From Allobosea thiooxidans (GTDB lineage Bacteria; Pseudomonadota; Alphaproteobacteria; Rhizobiales; Beijerinckiaceae): a DNA stretch of 64,000 nt. The notes under the pieces were generated by a model, which was given only the letters and a program-made list of their open reading frames with translations, had not been told where the DNA came from and did no database searches. Where the stretch lies: contig NZ_FUYX01000008.1 of assembly GCF_900168195.1 (NCBI RefSeq), forward strand, positions 124,001-188,000. The letters run 5' to 3'. How positions within the stretch are numbered: the first letter of the stretch is position 1; every line of letters begins with the position of its first letter. This document shows, piece after piece, positions 62,562 to 64,000 of the stretch. The position numbers were made by a program, and so were the translations under genes.

Positions 62562-63430
62562 GCGCCCCGTCGAACCCCGCGCAGGGCGCGCTTCCCAAGC
62601 GCCGCCTGCTGCAGAACCCGCCGCACTGGACGACGGTGCTCGCCGTCGCCGTCCTGCTCGCGGTGATCGTCATGGCGCTGTTCGCCCCGCAGATCGCCAA
62701 TTTCGAGCCGACCAGGCTCAATGCCGCAATGCGGTTGAAGCCCGCTTCCGAGACCTACTGGCTAGGCACGGACTCCTTCGGTCGTGATCTCTATTCGCGC
62801 GTGGTCTATGGTGCGCGCGTCTCGCTGCTGGTCGGGGCCGGCGTCGCCGTCGGCGCCATCGCGATCGGGCTGCCGCTCGGCCTGCTCGCCGGCTGGTACC
62901 GCGGCATCGACGGCGTGCTGATGCGGATGATGGATGGCTTGATGGCGATCCCCGGCATTCTGCTCGCCATCGCCATCGTCGCGCTGGTCCGCGGCGGGCT
63001 CGTCACCGTCATCTTCGCGATCATGATCCCCGCCATCCCGCAGGTCGTACGGCTCGTGCGGGCCCGGGTCATCGCGGCGCGCGAGGAGACCTATGTCGAC
63101 GCGGCGATGCTGCTCGGCACGCCCCCGGCCAAGCTGATCTGGAAGCATCTCCTGCCGACCACGATCGCGCCGCTGATCGTGCAGGGCACCTATATGTACG
63201 CTTCCGCCATCCTGACGGAGGCGGCGCTGTCCTTCCTCGGCGTCGGCATCGGCACGGAGATCCCGAGCTGGGGCAACATCATGGCCGAGGGCCGGCTCTA
63301 TTTCGCGATCAACCACTGGCTGGTGTTCTGGCCGGCGATCGTGCTGTCGGCCTGCATCCTGTCGATCAACCTGCTCGGCGACGCGCTGCGCGACCGGCTC
63401 GATCCGAAGATGCAGGGGAGGAGCGCGTGA
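62558..63430 (+). CDS. Peptide-type ABC importer permease (DppC/GsiD family)
   Basis: A 290-residue permease. After an N-terminal helix it has WLGTDSFGRDLYSRVVYGAR, GRDLYSR-type signature, MMDGLMAIPGILLAIAIVAL, the EAA loop YVDAAMLLGTPPAKLIWKHL, and LSFLGVGIGTEIPSWGNIM. These are all hallmarks of DppC. Its stop overlaps the ATPase ATG by one base (TGATG). Confidence 0.94.
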   Translation: MSAPSNPAQGALPKRRLLQNPPHWTTVLAVAVLLAVIVMALFAPQIANFEPTRLNAAMRLKPASETYWLGTDSFGRDLYSRVVYGARVSLLVGAGVAVGAIAIGLPLGLLAGWYRGIDGVLMRMMDGLMAIPGILLAIAIVALVRGGLVTVIFAIMIPAIPQVVRLVRARVIAAREETYVDAAMLLGTPPAKLIWKHLLPTTIAPLIVQGTYMYASAILTEAALSFLGVGIGTEIPSWGNIMAEGRLYFAINHWLVFWPAIVLSACILSINLLGDALRDRLDPKMQGRSA

Positions 63431-64000
63431 TGCAGATGACGGCTCCCATCCAGCCTGTGCTCTCCATCCGCGACCTCAAGGTCGCGACGCGCGGGCGTGA
63501 GCCCTCCGAGATCCTGAAGGGCATCAGCTTCGACATCCAGCCGGGCGAGACGCTCTGCCTCGTCGGCGAATCCGGCTCGGGCAAGTCGGTGACCTCGCTG
63601 GTCGCGATGGATTTGCTGCCGCGCGACGAGTTGCGGGTGACGGGCGGTTCCGCGCTGCTCAACGGCGAGAACATCCTCACCGCGACGCCCGCCCGCACCA
63701 AGGCGCTGCGCGGCGCCGAGATGGCGATGATCTTCCAGGAGCCGATGACCGCGCTCAATCCGGTGCTGAGCATCGGGCTGCAGATGGACGAGGTCTATTG
63801 GGCGCATACGCAGATGCGGCCGAAGGAGCGCCGGGAGGCGGCGCTCGCCGCCTTCGAGGCGGTGCACCTGCCCGATCCGGCGCGGATCTACGACAGCTAT
63901 CCGCACCAGCTCTCCGGCGGGCAGCGCCAGCGCGTGATGATCGCGATGGCGCTGGCACTGAAGCCGAAGCTGCTGATCGCCGACGAGCCCACGACGGCGC
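63430..64000 (+). CDS. Peptide-type ABC importer ATPase (DppD or fused DppDF), truncated by window end
   Basis: The first 190 residues are present, from ATG 63430 ([20 protein letters not shown]; a second ATG lies 6 bp on). Walker [21 protein letters not shown]-loop [20 protein letters not shown], signature [19 protein letters not shown] and Walker [11 protein letters not shown] are visible. The frame is open at the last base. Whether it is a single DppD or the ~600-residue DppD-DppF fusion cannot be told here. Confidence 0.92.
   Translation, partial: MQMTAPIQPVLSIRDLKVATRGREPSEILKGISFDIQPGETLCLVGESGSGKSVTSLVAMDLLPRDELRVTGGSALLNGENILTATPARTKALRGAEMAMIFQEPMTALNPVLSIGLQMDEVYWAHTQMRPKERREAALAAFEAVHLPDPARIYDSYPHQLSGGQRQRVMIAMALALKPKLLIADEPTTA

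Noticed and set aside
1..64000. CRISPR arrays, tRNA or rRNA genes, insertion sequences, prophage genes
   Set aside because: I saw no regular spaced repeats, no tRNA-like cloverleaf blocks, no transposase or integrase motifs, and no composition break.

Overview
The window is a chromosomal stretch of a high-GC alphaproteobacterium, most likely Hyphomicrobiales (Rhizobiales). A Bosea- or Beijerinckiaceae-like genome is my best guess. The grounds are the GC-rich third positions, dense ATGA-type gene overlaps, many ABC importers for organic acids and amino acids, a cyoABCD-SURF1 operon, and two palindromic intergenic repeats of a kind I associate with this order. I see no rRNA, tRNA, CRISPR, transposase or phage gene. 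About 61 protein genes fill the window, with partial genes at both ends.

Layout: 1-4051 is a cytochrome bo3-type ubiquinol oxidase operon (cyoA fragment, cyoB, cyoC, cyoD, SURF1). A repeat and an M20 peptidase follow. 5795-10697 is a reverse-strand vitamin B12 uptake operon (btuB-F-C-D order) behind a cobalamin riboswitch. 10775-17577 is a reverse-strand operon with a Liv-type importer, in which one permease and both ATPases are fused into a single 841-residue protein, plus a hydroxyacid dehydrogenase and a BKACE (DUF849) enzyme. A GntR regulator, an SDR and a PfkB kinase diverge from it. 20278-23528 holds acetate kinase, a phosphotransacetylase and a PhaC-like hydrolase. 23612-30421 is a P1B-type metal ATPase plus an HlyD/RbbA/ABC-2 export system.

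30581-40028 is a ten-gene reverse-strand amino-acid catabolic locus: a three-subunit FAD/Fe-S oxidase, an aldehyde dehydrogenase, a DapA-like enzyme, a polar amino acid importer, a saccharopine-dehydrogenase-like protein and an Asp/Glu racemase-like protein. A LysR regulator diverges from it. 41183-45108 is the most unusual locus. A second cobalamin riboswitch is followed by a promoter overlapped by a Zur-like operator, then a tightly coupled siderophore/B12-type importer and a SAM methyltransferase.

45394-53514 holds purU and a sugar locus (isomerase, ROK regulator, Rbs-type importer, Gfo/Idh dehydrogenase). 53569-55798 is chromate resistance (ChrA with a rhodanese-ChrB-like fusion). 55947-64000 is an RpiR-controlled locus with a class III aminotransferase, an M81 (MlrC-like) metallopeptidase and a Dpp-type peptide importer that runs off the end. 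Functions are read from motifs and context only; substrates of most importers are not determinable from sequence alone.
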